64,000 nt of DNA from DASPMP01 sp035758925 (GTDB lineage: Bacteria; Gemmatimonadota; Gemmatimonadetes; Gemmatimonadales; Gemmatimonadaceae). Of this stretch, positions 9,401 to 19,902 are shown piece by piece (positions within the stretch are counted from its first letter, which is position 1; the number at the start of each line of letters is the position of its first letter). The stretch covers positions 1-64,000 of the forward strand of contig DASTVV010000103.1 in NCBI GenBank assembly GCA_035758925.1, in the 5' to 3' direction. The notes beneath the pieces are model-generated. The model was given only the letters and a program-made list of their open reading frames with translations. It searched no databases and was not told where the DNA came from. Both the position numbers and the translations under genes were made by a program.

Positions 9401-9568
9401 GGCGAAGTAGGCGCCCAGCGACATGCCGCCGAGGAAGATCACCAGGACGATGATCTGCGCGTATGCGCTATGTCCGACGAAGAGGCCGAGGTACCGGCTC
9501 CAGATGGACTCGTAGATCAGCCCGGCGGCGCCACTCAGGACGAAGACCGCGACGAGCGTCGCGATCAA
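6401..9568 (-). CDS. Membrane-fused spermidine-synthase-like protein (transporter-like domain plus SpeE-like domain)
   Basis: This 1055-aa protein starts at a TTG whose codon overlaps the TGA of the DUF4198 gene (TTGA). Residues 1-210 and ~235-510 hold two blocks of transmembrane helices with the motif VLSGAAGLIYESIWSRYLG typical of membrane-bound spermidine-synthase fusions. From ~545 on lies a SpeE-like Rossmann domain: VIGHGSGMTSHVIL, then IEIEPEMIEASRLF, then DDARSYF and SEPSNPWVSGVSGLF. The last ~200 residues look helical and repeat-like. Aminopropyl-transferase activity is not certain for this fused class. The linker between the two membrane blocks is built from three 8-residue repeats. 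The operon partners are DUF4198 and GT87 proteins. Confidence 0.88.
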   Translation of the reverse strand: MIATLVAVFVLSGAAGLIYESIWSRYLGLFVGHSAYAQIIVLVIFLGGMSLGAYFAGQRSNRVRWPLVWYAGVELVVGLLALLFHDAFVAVTASAYDSIFPALGGVTLQVVKWVIAGILILPQSILLGTTFPLMSAGVIRLVRDERSTGHMLALMYFANSIGAALGVLVAGFVLIEAFGLPGTLLIAGAINVVAACVVGLIARRQARGVALQHAPSGMPQDASSGIHQDASSDMRELDSAELWRVLLWVSFGTAVASFVYEIAWIRMLSMVLGSATHSFELMLSAFILGLALGALWIRPRADGLANPVRFLGAVQWAMGTLAVATLPLYLLSFDWIAAVLNTVQQNASGYRAFLLTRYAIALLVMLPATFCAGMTLPLITRILMRQSGERAIGAVYAVNTLGSIAGVILAGLVLMPVLGLKKLLVFGALIDIGLGVWLVALAGARRAGTSAQSVRSGVLGLGEPEATSPIRVRYAFGGAPSLAFAIAVTAGLLATIAGTARFDLARITSGVYRHGVVARSKDYTFPYYRDGRTATVSVRRGGDGFITLATNGKPDASMEAQWMKAVNASNGEAKLALSRDIATQLLLPIMTLAHNPTAKNVAVIGHGSGMTSHVILGSPRVQQVVTIEIEPEMIEASRLFRPANRRVFEDKRATFVIDDARSYFASSGRTFDIILSEPSNPWVSGVSGLFTQEFYGGVRRRLTEHGIFGQWLHLYELNDGLVTSVLAAIDAEFADYEIFFTSNADILVVAANHPLAPPDWSVTQFPGVAQDLQHVVPIRAESFEALRLSGRDVIHPMLLGHGAPNSDFFPVLDLGAERTRFMRRSAEGYTELPKGRFDVVAALSGRMADFGHVGVSATPEVERPTALALGTRLRAMRTLAPDVTAHMTSDHDLRLAMYRRDQLERLMATGRAPVDWHAWLTAVGDVDEDIHGGTAGVVDTAFFAGLRDFTTRTSAPTEVRAAIDFLHGIGSWNWPETIVSSRALMASRDSQPWLPDEFLRNGAAVAFIKLRDYEGARDVLRKFGRTTSDDPFRERLIASYLIYADSTTRKKMGWK
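8866..8937 (-). repeat. Three 24-bp tandem repeats inside the synthase-like gene
   Basis: Units lie at 8866-8889, 8890-8913 and 8914-8937. Units 1 and 2 differ at two positions; unit 3 is more diverged. Read on the minus strand they encode the 8-residue units QHAPSGMP, QDASSGIH and QDASSDMR in a loop between two membrane blocks. Each unit can be split into 7+10+7 bases, and its modules CGGATGA and CGCATCCTGA also occur in the intergenic array at 30711-30824. Confidence 0.85.
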
Positions 9569-10383
9569 CGGACTTCAAACGTCAGAGACGCCCACTTCGA
9601 CTCGTAATCCACGGAATCCTTCACCGGTTCCATGCGGATGAACTTGACGTACCACTTGCCTCGTCGCGTGATCGGGATGCGCACGATGCCTGAGCTGTCC
9701 GCGCGATACCCGTTCTCTGAGACGGCGCGTTTGGGCGCGCCGGTTTCCGAGCCGGCGACGACATACTGCGCTGGCGCAGGCATGTTGTCCACGAGACACC
9801 GCAGCGAGAGCGTATCGCCGACGCGCGTGGCGTAGGGATTCGAGAGCGGCACCAGCTCCGCCGGATACCCGAGCACCGCGGAGAAATCGTCGGTTCGAGC
9901 GTTGCCCACCTGGAGCACCGCCTTGATGTGCTTGTGGTACCGTTCACGTGCGGGTCTGCCGAGTTCGCCATTGCGCTTGCGGGCGGCCAGAACGTCGGGA
10001 ATGCCGTCGTGCGCGAGGTATTCGTTGAAGTCCTTGGCCGAGAGCTCGATGAGTCTGGGCTTGGTGGACGCACCGATGAGGTAGGTCCCTGGCGCGCCCG
10101 TCCGGAAGGCGAGGGTCGAGGTCGTCTTGGAGCTGTCGGACCAGTCCGCCGTGTCGAGCGCGCGGCGTGAGCCGCCGGCGGCTAAGGTGATCTCGCGCAA
10201 CCGATTGCGTTGCACGGCCCCTTCGCTCTTGAGAAAGGTTCCGTTGAGCACGCTGACGACGACGGGCGTGTTCGGCGGAACGAAGTAGGACGCGAGCCGG
10301 AAGAAGAGATCGTGCGCGAATGCGGTGGCGGACAGAACCAGAATCGCGATGATCGCCAGGAATGGCGGGATGAGGCGGTGCAT
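9565..10383 (-). CDS. DUF4198 family exported protein
   Basis: The ATG at 10383 gives 272 aa with a clear signal peptide (FLAIIAILVLSATAFAHDLF). The mature N-terminus, AHDLFFRLASYFVPPNTPVV, is the classic beginning of DUF4198 proteins, periplasmic Ig-like proteins sometimes linked to nickel or cobalt uptake. A His directly follows the predicted cleavage site. Residues ~190-270 form a second beta-rich module (LSNPYATRVGDTLSLRCLVD, then GKWYVKFIRMEP). No metal-transport gene is adjacent; instead it leads an operon with a synthase-like fusion and a glycosyltransferase, so a metal role is only a family association. A TACAAT at 10391-10396, on the minus strand just before the ATG, would leave a very short leader. 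Confidence 0.85.
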   Translation of the reverse strand: MHRLIPPFLAIIAILVLSATAFAHDLFFRLASYFVPPNTPVVVSVLNGTFLKSEGAVQRNRLREITLAAGGSRRALDTADWSDSSKTTSTLAFRTGAPGTYLIGASTKPRLIELSAKDFNEYLAHDGIPDVLAARKRNGELGRPARERYHKHIKAVLQVGNARTDDFSAVLGYPAELVPLSNPYATRVGDTLSLRCLVDNMPAPAQYVVAGSETGAPKRAVSENGYRADSSGIVRIPITRRGKWYVKFIRMEPVKDSVDYESKWASLTFEVR

Positions 10384-10425
10384 GCCCCCTATTGTAACGC
10401 CGTAAACACCAGGTAGGCGGGACCA

Positions 10426-10447
10426 ACTGCTGTCTGTAAACAGCAGT
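10426..10447. promoter_or_regulatory. Inverted repeat in the divergent DUF4198/tetR region
   Basis: ACTGCTGT (10426-10433) pairs with ACAGCAGT (10440-10447) around six bases. It sits immediately before the larger palindrome and could be a second operator half, a regulator site for the divergent operon, or a small hairpin. Confidence 0.4.
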
Positions 10448-10448
10448 C

Positions 10449-10472
10449 GCAAGCAAGTACCTACTTGCTTGC
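10449..10472. promoter_or_regulatory. Perfect palindrome, candidate TetR operator
   Basis: The arms GCAAGCAAGTA (10449-10459) and TACTTGCTTGC (10462-10472) are perfect inverted copies around CC. The site lies 30 bases before the tetR ATG, where a TetR-family dimer would autoregulate itself and the downstream efflux genes. Its length and two-fold symmetry fit TetR-type operators. Confidence 0.7.
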
Positions 10473-10502
10473 ATGGCGGAAGGTCGCTAATTATTCCGCC
10501 CC

Positions 10503-11138
10503 ATGTCCGAAGAAATCCGAAACCGAATTCTCGGCGCAGCCGCCCGAGTGTACGCCCAGTATGGCTTTCGGGGCGCCACCACTCGCTTGATCGCGGCCGA
10601 GGCCGACGTCAACGAAGTCACCCTGTTCCGCACCTTCGGCTCCAAGGCCGAGCTGCTTCAGGCGATGCTCGCGTCGCACGTGTCCGCGACGTCCATCCCG
10701 GTGATCCTCGACGACGGCGGCGATCCCGAGCGCGCCATGACCGACTGGTGCGCCACACTGCTCGAGTACCTGCGCACCCACGCGCACATCATCCGAAAGA
10801 CCATGGCCGAGGCGGAAGAGCGCCCCGACGCGGCTTGCGCCTCGTGCGAAGGGCCGAACTCGGCCGCCGAGTCGCTCATGCTCTACCTGGAGCGGCTGCG
10901 CCAGAACGGACTCGTCGATGGTGACGCGGACACCGAAACCGCGGTTTCCATGCTGATGAGCGCGTTGTTCGGCGATGCGCTGTATCGCGAGATCATTCCC
11001 GACGCGTTCCCGCAGCCGGTGGAAGCCGCACCGGCCAAGTATGTCCAAACCTTCGTGCGCGCCGTGGGCCTGCGCGCGACCGCGCTGCCGGCCCGTTCCC
11101 GGCAGCGGCGCGTTGCAGGCACCCGGCGGCGCCGGTAG
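10503..11138 (+). CDS. TetR/AcrR family transcriptional regulator
   Basis: The 211-aa protein has an N-terminal TetR DNA-binding domain (residues ~5-52): IRNRILGAAARVYAQYGFRG, then the recognition helix region ADVNEVTLFRTFGSKAELL. The rest is the helical ligand and dimerisation domain, with a Cys pair in AACASCEG that could bind metal or sense redox state. The C-terminus is Arg-rich (RSRQRRVAGTRRRR). It heads the TolC-adaptor-RND genes on the same strand with only 15 bases to the next start, so it is probably the local repressor of the pump, acting at the palindrome upstream. The inducer cannot be told from the sequence. Confidence 0.93.
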   Translation: MSEEIRNRILGAAARVYAQYGFRGATTRLIAAEADVNEVTLFRTFGSKAELLQAMLASHVSATSIPVILDDGGDPERAMTDWCATLLEYLRTHAHIIRKTMAEAEERPDAACASCEGPNSAAESLMLYLERLRQNGLVDGDADTETAVSMLMSALFGDALYREIIPDAFPQPVEAAPAKYVQTFVRAVGLRATALPARSRQRRVAGTRRRR

Positions 11139-11153
11139 CCGTAGGTGATTGAT

Positions 11154-12743
11154 ATGCGACCACTCACAAGCAGTCTCATCGCCCTTCTTGCCGGTGCCAC
11201 GCTGTCCGCGCAGGCGCCGGCGGTACGTCAGATCTCGCTCGAGGAGGCCGTGAAGCTCGCGGACCGCTCCAGCGAAGTGCTCGACATCGCGCGCGCGGCC
11301 GTGACGCGCACGAACGGACAGCAGTTCGTTGCGCGCAGCCAGTTCCTGCCGCAGATCGGCGCCACCGCCTCATATGCGAAGACTCTGCGATCGCAGTTCG
11401 AGGGACTCTCGTTCTCTGCGGCGCCGGACACGTCCTCGACGGCGCTCGAATCGCTCTGCACGCCGCGCGTGCCCGCCGGCGCCACCGCGGCAGAGCGCCA
11501 GGCGGCGCTGAACCAGGCGCAGTCCTGCAGTCAGGCCGGTGGCGGAGGTTTCGACTTCTCCAGCACCGGCTTCGGCGCCAGGAACCAGTGGGTCGGCGGG
11601 CTGCAGGTGACGCAGAACATCTACACGGGCGGGCGCACCAGCGGGCAGCGCCTGGCCGCCAACTCGGCGCGCAACGCGGCTGACATCGAGCTCACCGCGC
11701 AGCGTGCGCAGGTGATCCTCGACGTCACGCAGGCGTACTACAACGCCGTCCTGGCGAAGCGTCTCGCGGAGATTGCCCAGCAGGCGCTCACATGGAACGA
11801 CGAGGTGCTGCGTCAGACCACGCGCGCGCGCCAGGTGGGCAGCTCGTCGGAGTTCGATCTGCTCCGCGCGAAGGTGGCACGCGACAACCAGGTGCCGGTC
11901 GTGCTCCAGCGGCGCAACGACGGCGAAGTCGCGATGCTGCGTCTCAAGCAGTTGATCGAGATTCCGCTCGACGACTCGCTCGAGCTCACGACGTCGTTGG
12001 ACGAGGAACCGGCCGCTACCGACGTGAGCAATACAGCGGCGTCGTTGGCGAACCCCGACACCAACGTCGAAGCGCGCTCGACGGTGCGTGAGGCGGTCCA
12101 GAACGTGAAGGCGCAGGAAGGCCTCGTGCGCGTCGCTCGTGCCGACCGGCTCCCGACCATCCAGCTCACCTCGGGGTATCAACGTTTGTGGTTCCCCCTC
12201 GCGAATCTCCCGGCGCTCAACGACTTCCGTGAGAACTGGACGGTTGGCGTAACCGCAAACTTGTCGCTGTTCAGCGGCGGTAGGGTGCACGGCAACGACC
12301 TGGTAGCGCAGGCCAATCTCCGCGAGGCCAAGGCGCGCCTGAAGCAGTCGCGGGAGCTGGCCGCGCTCGACGCCCGTGTCGCGCTCGCGCAGCTCAGGCA
12401 AGCCGAAGCGACGTGGAACGCCAGCGCAGGCACCGCGGAGCAGGCGCGCCGTGCGTACAGCATCGACCAGATCCGCTACAAGGAAGGGATCGCCACCCAG
12501 ACCGATCTCACGCAGTCCCAGCTCCTCGCCGATCAGGCGATGGTGAATCGCGCGGTAGCAGCGCGCGATCTGGCCGTGGCTCGGATGCGCGTCGGTCTGT
12601 TGAAGGACCTGCCCCTGAGCGCCGCAGCTGGCGCGCAGACGGGCACCATGAACGCTGGAGCTGCTGGCGGCAACGTGCTGGCGGTTCCCCCACAACCTAC
12701 GAGAACGCCGAGCGCCAGCTCGACTTCAGGGAGCTCCCAGTGA
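11154..12743 (+). CDS. TolC-family outer-membrane efflux protein
   Basis: The ATG at 11154 (MRPLTSSLIALLAGATLSAQ) is preferred over the GTG at 11145 because TAGGTGA lies just upstream and the signal peptide begins there. The 529-aa protein shows the duplicated OEP layout: long helices (ISLEEAVKLADRSSEVLDIA; ELTAQRAQVILDVTQAYYNA) and two strand regions (NQWVGGLQVTQNIYTGGRTS; NWTVGVTANLSLFSGGRVHG). A Gly/Ser-rich insert with two Cys (~100-130) lies in the first half. The C-terminus is low-complexity. It would form the outer-membrane channel of the RND pump encoded after it, and its TGA overlaps the adaptor ATG by one base. Confidence 0.95.
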   Translation: MRPLTSSLIALLAGATLSAQAPAVRQISLEEAVKLADRSSEVLDIARAAVTRTNGQQFVARSQFLPQIGATASYAKTLRSQFEGLSFSAAPDTSSTALESLCTPRVPAGATAAERQAALNQAQSCSQAGGGGFDFSSTGFGARNQWVGGLQVTQNIYTGGRTSGQRLAANSARNAADIELTAQRAQVILDVTQAYYNAVLAKRLAEIAQQALTWNDEVLRQTTRARQVGSSSEFDLLRAKVARDNQVPVVLQRRNDGEVAMLRLKQLIEIPLDDSLELTTSLDEEPAATDVSNTAASLANPDTNVEARSTVREAVQNVKAQEGLVRVARADRLPTIQLTSGYQRLWFPLANLPALNDFRENWTVGVTANLSLFSGGRVHGNDLVAQANLREAKARLKQSRELAALDARVALAQLRQAEATWNASAGTAEQARRAYSIDQIRYKEGIATQTDLTQSQLLADQAMVNRAVAARDLAVARMRVGLLKDLPLSAAAGAQTGTMNAGAAGGNVLAVPPQPTRTPSASSTSGSSQ

Positions 12744-13852
12744 TGATCGTCCGTAGATCCGTTTTCGCCGGCCTCATTGCCGCACTCGCCATCTCGGCCT
12801 GCCGCGACGGAGACGCCGCGTCGGATACCAGCGCCGCGGTCGCGCCGGTGCTGGTCGGTCCCGAGAACATCGTGGTGATCAAGGCCCAGGAGCTTCGCAC
12901 TGGCCCGACGTTGTCCGGGACGATTCGCGCGGAGCATGAAGCGACCATGCGCGCGGAGGTCACCGGCTCCGTGATGCAGACGTACGTCGAGGCCGGCCAG
13001 CGTGTCGCTGCCGGCGCACTCCTGGCTCGCCTGGACGACAACGCCATTCGCGACCAGGTGTTGTCGGCGCGCGCCAACGAAGCCACGGCGAAGAACGCGT
13101 ACGATATCGCGGCGCGTGAGCTGGAGCGCGCCGAAGCGCTCATGAAAGCCGGGGCCATCGCCGAGCGTGATCTGGAGCGGGCGCGGAACGGTGCGCTCGC
13201 GGCCCAGACACAGTTGGCGAACGCGCGGGCCATGCTGGCCAGCGCCGACAAGCAGCAGAGCAAGACGCGCATTACGGCCCCGTTCTCAGGTGTGGTGAGT
13301 GAACGGCAGGCGAATGCCGGCGACGTGCTCAGCCCCGGCAACCCCATCGTCACGGTCGTGGATCCGTCCTCCATGCGTCTCGAGGCCTCCGTGCCGGCGC
13401 AGTCACTTGGCGCCGTGCGCGTGGGCTTGCCCGTGGAGTTCGCGGTCGCGGGCTATGAGGGTCGCCGGTTCACGGGCCGCGTGACGCGCGTGAATCCCAC
13501 GGCGGACCCCGCGACGCGCCAGGTACGCATCACGGCGACGATTCCCAACGCGGGAGCGGCGCTCGTCGGCGGACTGTTCGCCGAGGGCCGTGTGTCGTCG
13601 GAGACGCGAACCGCGCCCACCGTGCCCATCGCGGCGGTGGACGAGCGCGGCGTGCGTCCGTCGGTCATGCGCATCAAGAACGGAAAGGTTGAGAAAGTGG
13701 AGATCGAGCTCGGCCTGCGCGACGATCAGTCGGAGACGGTCGAGGCTCGCACGGGGCTCACGCCCGGCGACACCGTACTGCTGGGAACAGCGCGCGGTCT
13801 GACGCCCGGTACGAATGTCCGTGTGAGCGCACCAAACGATACGAAGAGATAG
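12743..13852 (+). CDS. RND efflux periplasmic adaptor (membrane fusion) lipoprotein
   Basis: The start overlaps the upstream stop (TGATG). The 369-aa protein carries a lipobox (ALAISACRD, Cys20), so it is probably anchored to the inner membrane by lipid. The biotinyl-lipoyl half-motif EVTGSVMQTYVEAGQRVAAG is followed by an alpha-hairpin (~100-170), the second lipoyl half (TRITAPFSGVVSERQANAGD) and beta-barrel and membrane-proximal domains (RRFTGRVTRVNPTADPATRQ). This is the standard HlyD/AcrA-like order, linking the RND pump to TolC. A frame extending upstream to 12413 is a shadow of the tolC gene. Confidence 0.95.
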   Translation: MIVRRSVFAGLIAALAISACRDGDAASDTSAAVAPVLVGPENIVVIKAQELRTGPTLSGTIRAEHEATMRAEVTGSVMQTYVEAGQRVAAGALLARLDDNAIRDQVLSARANEATAKNAYDIAARELERAEALMKAGAIAERDLERARNGALAAQTQLANARAMLASADKQQSKTRITAPFSGVVSERQANAGDVLSPGNPIVTVVDPSSMRLEASVPAQSLGAVRVGLPVEFAVAGYEGRRFTGRVTRVNPTADPATRQVRITATIPNAGAALVGGLFAEGRVSSETRTAPTVPIAAVDERGVRPSVMRIKNGKVEKVEIELGLRDDQSETVEARTGLTPGDTVLLGTARGLTPGTNVRVSAPNDTKR

Positions 13853-13863
13853 GACGTACTCGG

Positions 13864-13893
13864 CGGCGGCCGCGAGCGTTCATGCGGCCGCCG
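13864..13893 (+). promoter_or_regulatory. GC-rich hairpin between adaptor and RND genes
   Basis: CGGCGGCCGC (13864-13873) pairs perfectly with GCGGCCGCCG (13884-13893) around a ten-base loop. No T-run follows and the pump gene begins 28 bases later with its own AGGAA ribosome site, so this may be an mRNA processing or stability element that sets adaptor-to-pump ratios. Confidence 0.5.
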
Positions 13894-13921
13894 AAACGAG
13901 AACTCACTCGAGGAACCCCGA

Positions 13922-17236
<3,315 letters not shown>

Positions 17237-17260
17237 TAGCTGCGGCAGACCGAAACGATA

Positions 17261-17386
17261 GAACGCGGAGGACGCGGAGGGGCTGTAGAGGAGAAACGTT
17301 GTTGTTGCTCTGGAGTGAGAGTTCCCGCGCCAGAGCGGAAACAACAGACCTTCTTGGCCTCCGCGTTCTCCGCGTCCTCCGCGTTC
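17261..17386. repeat. 126-bp foldback element with nested arms
   Basis: Outer arms at 17261-17280 and 17367-17386 match as inverted copies over 19 of 20 bases. Inside them GTTGTT (17301-17306) pairs with AACAAC (17340-17345), and GCTCTGG (17307-17313) pairs with CCAGAGC (17330-17336). The whole gap between the pump and transaminase genes is therefore able to fold into one long structure. The outer arms are themselves two near-identical GCGGAGG-type units. Confidence 0.75.
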
Positions 17387-17400
17387 GTTAATTTGACCCC

Positions 17401-18267
17401 ATGACAGTCTACCTCAACGGCCAATTCCTCCCCGCGGACCAGGCGAAACTCTCCGTTCTCGACCGCGGCTTCATCTTCGGCGACGGCGTCTACGAAGTGT
17501 GGCGCGTTGTCGAAGGAAAGCTCTTCGAGCATGGACGACACGACCGCCGACTGAGACGTGGCCTGAAGGCACTCGAGCTGGACGTCCCCGCCAGGGAGAT
17601 CGACGGACTGCAGGGAGTGGCGGAGCGCCTGCTTCGTGAGAACGACCTGCTTCACGGCGAGGGCACGTTCTACCTCGAGATCACGCGCGGCGCCGCGCCG
17701 CGGACGCACGCCTATCCGCCTGCCGGGACCAGACCCACCGTGTTCGCGATGGTCAGCCGGTTCGAGGTACCGCACGCGCTGCGATCCACTGGCGCCAAGG
17801 CCATCACCCAGACGGACGTCCGCTGGCTGCGCTGCGACATCAAGACGGTGCAGCTGCTCCCGAACGTCATGGCCAAGCAACAGGCCCAGCTCGCGGGAGC
17901 GCTCGAAGCAATCCTGGTCCGGGACGGCGTGGTCACCGAGGGCACGCATACCAGCGTGCTGGGCGTGAAGAACGGCGTGCTGCGGACGCATCCGCTGGCG
18001 CCCATCATTCTCCCGAGCGTCACGCGCGAGCTTGTGCTGGAGATTGCCCGCGAGCAGGGCGTCCCGGTGCGTGAAGAACCGTTCACCCTGCGTGAGCTCT
18101 TCGAGCTGGACGAGCTCTTCGTCTCCGGAACCACGACCGACGTCACCCCTGTCGTGGACGTAGACGGCACGCGTATCGGGTCGGGCAAACCGGGGCCGGT
18201 TTCCCTCGCGCTATACACTGGGCTTCAGGCCCGCCTTTACGCCGGCAGTGCAGTAGCGCACCGTTAG
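17401..18267 (+). CDS. dat: D-amino-acid transaminase (class IV aminotransferase)
   Basis: The 288-aa protein matches the D-alanine aminotransferase branch of fold-IV PLP enzymes in length and motifs. It opens with VYLNGQFLPADQAKLSVLDR and FIFGDGVYEVWR. The Schiff-base Lys is in CDIKTVQLLPNVMAKQ and the phosphate-site region in VVTEGTHTSVLGVKNG. Such enzymes move the amino group between D-amino acids and 2-oxo acids. The next gene is an N-acyl-D-amino-acid deacylase, 39 bases away, which would supply free D-amino acids, so the two probably work in one salvage route. Branched-chain aminotransferase is the main alternative, but the neighbour and short length favour Dat. Confidence 0.88.
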   Translation: MTVYLNGQFLPADQAKLSVLDRGFIFGDGVYEVWRVVEGKLFEHGRHDRRLRRGLKALELDVPAREIDGLQGVAERLLRENDLLHGEGTFYLEITRGAAPRTHAYPPAGTRPTVFAMVSRFEVPHALRSTGAKAITQTDVRWLRCDIKTVQLLPNVMAKQQAQLAGALEAILVRDGVVTEGTHTSVLGVKNGVLRTHPLAPIILPSVTRELVLEIAREQGVPVREEPFTLRELFELDELFVSGTTTDVTPVVDVDGTRIGSGKPGPVSLALYTGLQARLYAGSAVAHR

Positions 18268-18306
18268 GGTCCTCGGGTCCTCGCCTCAAACGCACGGTTC
18301 AACAAC

Positions 18307-19902
18307 ATGCGTGTTGCTCCCTTCCTCGGCGCCCTCGCCGGGTTGCTTGCGGTCGCGCCAGCGTCCGCTCAACAGCCCGAATTCGACGTCGTCATCCGCG
18401 GCGGAACGGTCATCGACGGCAGTGGGCCCTCGACCGCCGCACGCTATCGCGCCGACGTGGCGCTCAAGGGCGACCGCATCGCGCTCGTCTCACGCAGTGC
18501 GATCGACCCGAGCCGCGGAGCCCGCGTCATCGATGCCACGGGTAAGATCGTCGCGCCGGGCTTCATCGACATGCACGCGCATCTCGACCCGCTTCCGGAG
18601 TTGCCGGGCGCCGAAAGCGCCGTGCGACAAGGGGTGACCACAGCGCTGGGAGGTCCTGATGGCGGGTCGCCACTGCCGCTCGCGCCCTACATGGCGGCGC
18701 GCCAGCAGCAGCGCATCGGCATCAATGTCGGCTATCTGGTGGGACACAACACCATTCGCCAACGCGTAATGGGAGTCGTGAACCGCCCGCCAACCCCAGA
18801 AGAGCTGCAGCGAATGAAAGGCCTGGTGGCCGAAGGGATGGGCCAGGGCGCCTTCGGCATCTCGACCGGGCTGCGCTACTTGCCGGGCAACTTCGCGAAG
18901 ATCGATGAAGTGATCGCGTTGTCCAGGGTCGCGGCGGACTCGGGCGGGATCTATACGTCGCATCTTCGCGAAGAGGGTCTTGGGCTCATCGAGGGCGTGG
19001 CGGAGGCCATCACCATCGGGCGCGAGGCGAGGATCCCGATCGTGCTGACGCATCACAAGGCCGTCGGCACCAAGATGTGGGGCGCGAGCACGCGCACGCT
19101 GGCCATGGTGGATTCGGCGCGCCGGCTGGGCATCGACGTGATGATGGACGTGTACCCGTACACGGCGACGTCCACAGGCCTGGCCGTGCTGATCCCGACG
19201 TGGGCGTTCGACGGCGGCGACACGTCGTTCGTCCGACGGACGCAGGATCCCGCGCTGCGCGACAGCATCAAGCGCGGCATCGTGTTCAACATCAACAACG
19301 ACCGCGGCGGCGGTGACATTGCGAGGATCCAGTTCTCCAGCGTTCGGTGGCAGCCGGACCTCAATGGCAAGACGCTGGCGGACTGGGCGCGGCAGCGCGG
19401 TCTCGAACCCACACCGGAGAACGGCGCGGAGCTGGTGATCGAAGGCGAGTTGAAGGGTGGGGCGAGCATGATCTACCATGTCCTGGACGAAACGGACGTC
19501 CAGCGCATCATGCGGCACCCGCAGGCGATGATCGGGTCGGATGGGCGTCTGTCCCGGCCCGGTGAGACGTCGCCGCATCCCCGCGCCTACGGCACGTTCC
19601 CGCGCGTGCTCGGTCGCTACGCCCGCGACCTGCACCTGTTCCCGCTGGAAACCGCGGTCTACAAGATGACGGGCCAGTCGGCGGCGCGGCTTTCGCTGCG
19701 CGATCGCGGGGTGCTCCGAGCGGGGAACTTCGCCGACGTCGTCGTGTTCGATCCGGCCACGATCGCGGACAAGTCCACCTTCGAGGAGCCGCACCAGTAT
19801 CCCGTTGGCATCGACTTCGTCTTCGTCAACGGCGTCGCCGCGGTGGACGGCGGCAAATACATGGACACACGCTCCGGGCAGGTGTTGACGAGAAGGAAAT
19901 GA
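18307..19902 (+). CDS. Exported N-acyl-D-amino-acid deacylase (amidohydrolase)
   Basis: This 531-aa protein has a signal peptide (FLGALAGLLAVAPASAQQ), so it acts in the periplasm. The amidohydrolase core follows: FDVVIRGGTVIDGSG, then the metal-binding HxH in GFIDMHAHLDPLPELPG. GISTGLRYLPG, IYTSHLREEG and PIVLTHHKAVG are the characteristic D-aminoacylase segments, and GSDGRLSRPGETSPHPRAYG contains the later Asp ligand. The family removes the acyl group from N-acyl-D-amino acids. It precedes a DedA-type gene with an ATGA overlap and follows the D-amino-acid transaminase. Confidence 0.9.
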   Translation: MRVAPFLGALAGLLAVAPASAQQPEFDVVIRGGTVIDGSGPSTAARYRADVALKGDRIALVSRSAIDPSRGARVIDATGKIVAPGFIDMHAHLDPLPELPGAESAVRQGVTTALGGPDGGSPLPLAPYMAARQQQRIGINVGYLVGHNTIRQRVMGVVNRPPTPEELQRMKGLVAEGMGQGAFGISTGLRYLPGNFAKIDEVIALSRVAADSGGIYTSHLREEGLGLIEGVAEAITIGREARIPIVLTHHKAVGTKMWGASTRTLAMVDSARRLGIDVMMDVYPYTATSTGLAVLIPTWAFDGGDTSFVRRTQDPALRDSIKRGIVFNINNDRGGGDIARIQFSSVRWQPDLNGKTLADWARQRGLEPTPENGAELVIEGELKGGASMIYHVLDETDVQRIMRHPQAMIGSDGRLSRPGETSPHPRAYGTFPRVLGRYARDLHLFPLETAVYKMTGQSAARLSLRDRGVLRAGNFADVVVFDPATIADKSTFEEPHQYPVGIDFVFVNGVAAVDGGKYMDTRSGQVLTRRK

